Part shown: piece after piece, positions 62,734-64,000 of the stretch
How the letters are laid out: each line of letters opens with the position of its first letter
Position numbering within the stretch: the stretch's first letter is position 1
Assembly (NCBI RefSeq): GCF_000718095.1
Contig: NZ_JOEI01000010.1
Location: 124,001-188,000, forward strand
DNA length: 64,000 bases
DNA from: Streptomyces scopuliridis RB72
Lineage (GTDB): Bacteria; Actinomycetota; Actinomycetes; Streptomycetales; Streptomycetaceae
Reading direction: 5' to 3'
Made by a program: the position numbers and the translations under genes
The notes under the pieces: model-generated
What the model was told of the DNA's origin: nothing
Databases searched by the model: none
What the model saw: the letters and a program-made list of their open reading frames with translations, nothing else

Positions 62734-63399
62734 ATGGATGACGACACGATCCCGCCGCACCCCGCCCACCGGACCGCTCAAGCCGGGGACATGACCCTGG
62801 CCGCGCTCGTGGGCCGGCAGTTCGTCGAAGCGCTCGATGCCGGTCTGCGGCGGGCGAGAGCCACCGACCGGTACCGGGCGCGTCCCTCGGCCCTTCCCTC
62901 TGCGGTCGAGCCGGAGGCCGCCGTCCCAGCCGTCTCCGCCGTCTCTACCGCGGAGCGGTGGCCGGAGGCGGAACGCCCCGCTGTGCCCGCCCCGGAGCGG
63001 CGGCCGGAGCCGCTTCGTCCCGCCGACACGGCCGCGGCGCTCCTGGGGCGTCATGCCCACGCGATCCTGCGGGGCTTCGAGACCTCGTTGCCGCTGGCCG
63101 TGGTCCCGAGCGGAGTGCCACGTCGTGTGTCGCGGCTCTCGCTCACCGTCTGGGCCCGGGAGGTCCTGCGGACCGCCATGGACCTCGACGACCCGCCACG
63201 TCCGAGGACGCCACCGCCCGGCGCGGAGCAGCGGGTGATCGCGGCGGCCCTGCTGCTGGAGTGCGCGGCCGTGGTGCTGGCCGGACATGCTGCCGGTGCC
63301 GAGGCGATCGGCGCTCTGGCCCGGGCGATCCGTACCCCCAGGACCGACGCGGTGACGACCCGGCCCGCCCCGGCGGCGGTCTCCCGGCAGAGGTCGTGA
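62734..63399 (+). CDS. Protein of unknown function
   Basis: The 221-residue protein starts at ATG 62734 (MDDDTIPPHPAHRTAQAGDM). A Pro/Ala/Glu-rich middle (residues 60-100; VPAVSAVSTAERWPEAERP) separates two likely helical parts. The second contains AAALLGRHAHAILRGFETSL and VIAAALLLECAAVVLAGHAA, the latter hydrophobic enough to be a buried helix. No catalytic motif or known family was recognised. Its codon use is normal for the genome, so it is likely expressed. It lies 45 bp behind the SARP gene in the same direction. Confidence 0.6.
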   Translation: MDDDTIPPHPAHRTAQAGDMTLAALVGRQFVEALDAGLRRARATDRYRARPSALPSAVEPEAAVPAVSAVSTAERWPEAERPAVPAPERRPEPLRPADTAAALLGRHAHAILRGFETSLPLAVVPSGVPRRVSRLSLTVWAREVLRTAMDLDDPPRPRTPPPGAEQRVIAAALLLECAAVVLAGHAAGAEAIGALARAIRTPRTDAVTTRPAPAAVSRQRS

Positions 63400-63452
63400 C
63401 CAGTGGCGAAGGCGCGCGGTACGCGGACGGGTGCCGGGCGCCCGGACAGGGC

Positions 63453-64000
63453 CTACGCGACATCCGCGCTGCCGTCCGGGACGGGCAGCGACCGCAGCAA
63501 CCGGTCGAGCGTGTCCCCGGCGGCGGAGGCGAGGCTGATGGTCAGGGAGTGCTGACGGCCGCCCGCCCAGTCGGGGCGGAGTTCGAGCAGGAGCGCGCGG
63601 GCACCGACGACATTCAGCAGGGGGACATCGACGGAGGTGTCGGTGAGATGCTCGACGGTCTCCAGAAGGATGTCGTCGGCATGGTGCAGATCATCCCAGA
63701 TGAGGACCAACGGCTGTTCGAGCGCGGCCTTGACGACGAAGTCCCGCCAGGCGCCGAGCGTTTCGCCGGTGGAGGGCATGCGCTGTGCCGGGCGGACCGG
63801 AGCGATCAGCGGCTTCAGCGCGGCGAGCATCGCCCGCGCGCCGTCCGCGGTGCCCGCCAGCCGTATCAGCGTCCCCTCGGCCTTGCGGAGCGCGGTCCGC
63901 TCCGTGTCCTCGTGGCCTATCCCGCAATACGCGGCGAACATCTCGGCGGGCGCGCTCAGCGGCCCGCCGGAGCCCGGACACCGGACCGAGCCGGTCAGCA
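63453..64000 (-). CDS. SARP-type regulator, C-terminal ATPase part (cut by right edge)
   Basis: The frame is open to the right edge; about 182 codons are visible. Walker B appears as PLVLIWDDLHHADDILLETV, and RDFVVKAALEQ precedes it in the same spacing as ERWIELVTLSAREP-like sequence in the SARP at 60274. The protein ends soon after the ATPase (LDRLLRSLPVPDGSADVA), again without TPRs. The same layout and the related order of blocks make it a second SARP-ATPase of the same type. The N-terminal DNA-binding part lies outside the window, so the SARP assignment is inferred from similarity to its neighbour. Confidence 0.65.
   Translation of the reverse strand, partial: LTGSVRCPGSGGPLSAPAEMFAAYCGIGHEDTERTALRKAEGTLIRLAGTADGARAMLAALKPLIAPVRPAQRMPSTGETLGAWRDFVVKAALEQPLVLIWDDLHHADDILLETVEHLTDTSVDVPLLNVVGARALLLELRPDWAGGRQHSLTISLASAAGDTLDRLLRSLPVPDGSADVA

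Noticed and set aside
1..64000. Search by eye for tRNA, rRNA, CRISPR arrays, riboswitches and intact transposases
   Set aside because: None found. Repeats present are short tandem or inverted ones; a covariance-model scan would be needed to exclude small RNAs.

Overview
The window comes from a high-GC actinomycete chromosome, almost certainly Streptomyces or a close relative. The reasons are the strong G/C bias at third codon positions, GTG and TTG starts, the many ATGA/GTGA gene overlaps, an HrdD-type sigma factor, SARP/AfsR regulators, a long-form GAPDH, and CUT1 sugar transporters without their own ATPase (the MsiK-sharing arrangement). No rRNA, tRNA, CRISPR array or intact transposase was seen. 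The mix of decayed gene fragments, carbohydrate-use genes and secondary-metabolism regulators suggests an accessory (arm-like) region.

Layout. 0-2.1 kb: end of a LuxR-family regulator, then gene debris (MarR and SDR fragments, 15-bp tandem repeats). 2.1-7.7 kb: long GAPDH, a membrane-anchored Mrr-like nuclease coupled to a 54-residue protein, a histidine-kinase remnant, a MerR regulator, an AhpD-like protein and an ArsR-SRPBCC pair. 7.9-14.1 kb: a MoxR/VWA pair (RavA-ViaA type), a winged-helix protein, an aldo/keto reductase with a large internal deletion, and divergent DinB and WYL-regulator genes. 14.3-26.8 kb: first glycan region, with one CUT1 transporter, two secreted GH43 enzymes, a second CUT1 transporter, a cytoplasmic GH2 enzyme and a LacI regulator. 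Three near-identical 14-bp palindromes (TTACATCGATGTAA) mark the LacI-controlled units. 26.9-38.1 kb: esterase remnant, site-2 protease, two small proteins, sigma factor overlapped with a UvrA paralogue, second winged-helix protein, epoxide hydrolase, small membrane protein, second ArsR-SRPBCC pair. 38.3-51.8 kb: second glycan region, with a secreted PA14-GH2-LamG enzyme, a secreted GH2-AbfB enzyme, a complete YtfQ/YtfR/YtfT/YjfF-type importer, a second LacI regulator with a related operator (TTGCAACGTTGCAA), and galM. 52-55 kb: FAD oxidoreductase, alpha/beta hydrolase, NmrA-like protein. 55.2-64 kb: AfsR-like regulator, FMN reductase, type II thioesterase, SARP-ATPase, a protein of unknown function and a second SARP-type ATPase running off the right edge. 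This end looks like the flank of a polyketide or non-ribosomal peptide cluster.

How the genes may work together. The second glycan region reads as a furanose-foraging locus: secreted GH2 enzymes release a terminal sugar from a polymer, the importer family best known for galactofuranose takes it up, and GalM handles the released galactose. The first region reads as a companion set for arabinose- or galactose-containing oligosaccharides. The two LacI proteins are close relatives whose operators differ at only two symmetric positions per half-site. The PA14-GH2 gene between them has a candidate hybrid operator. Substrates are inferences from family and context, not read from the sequence.
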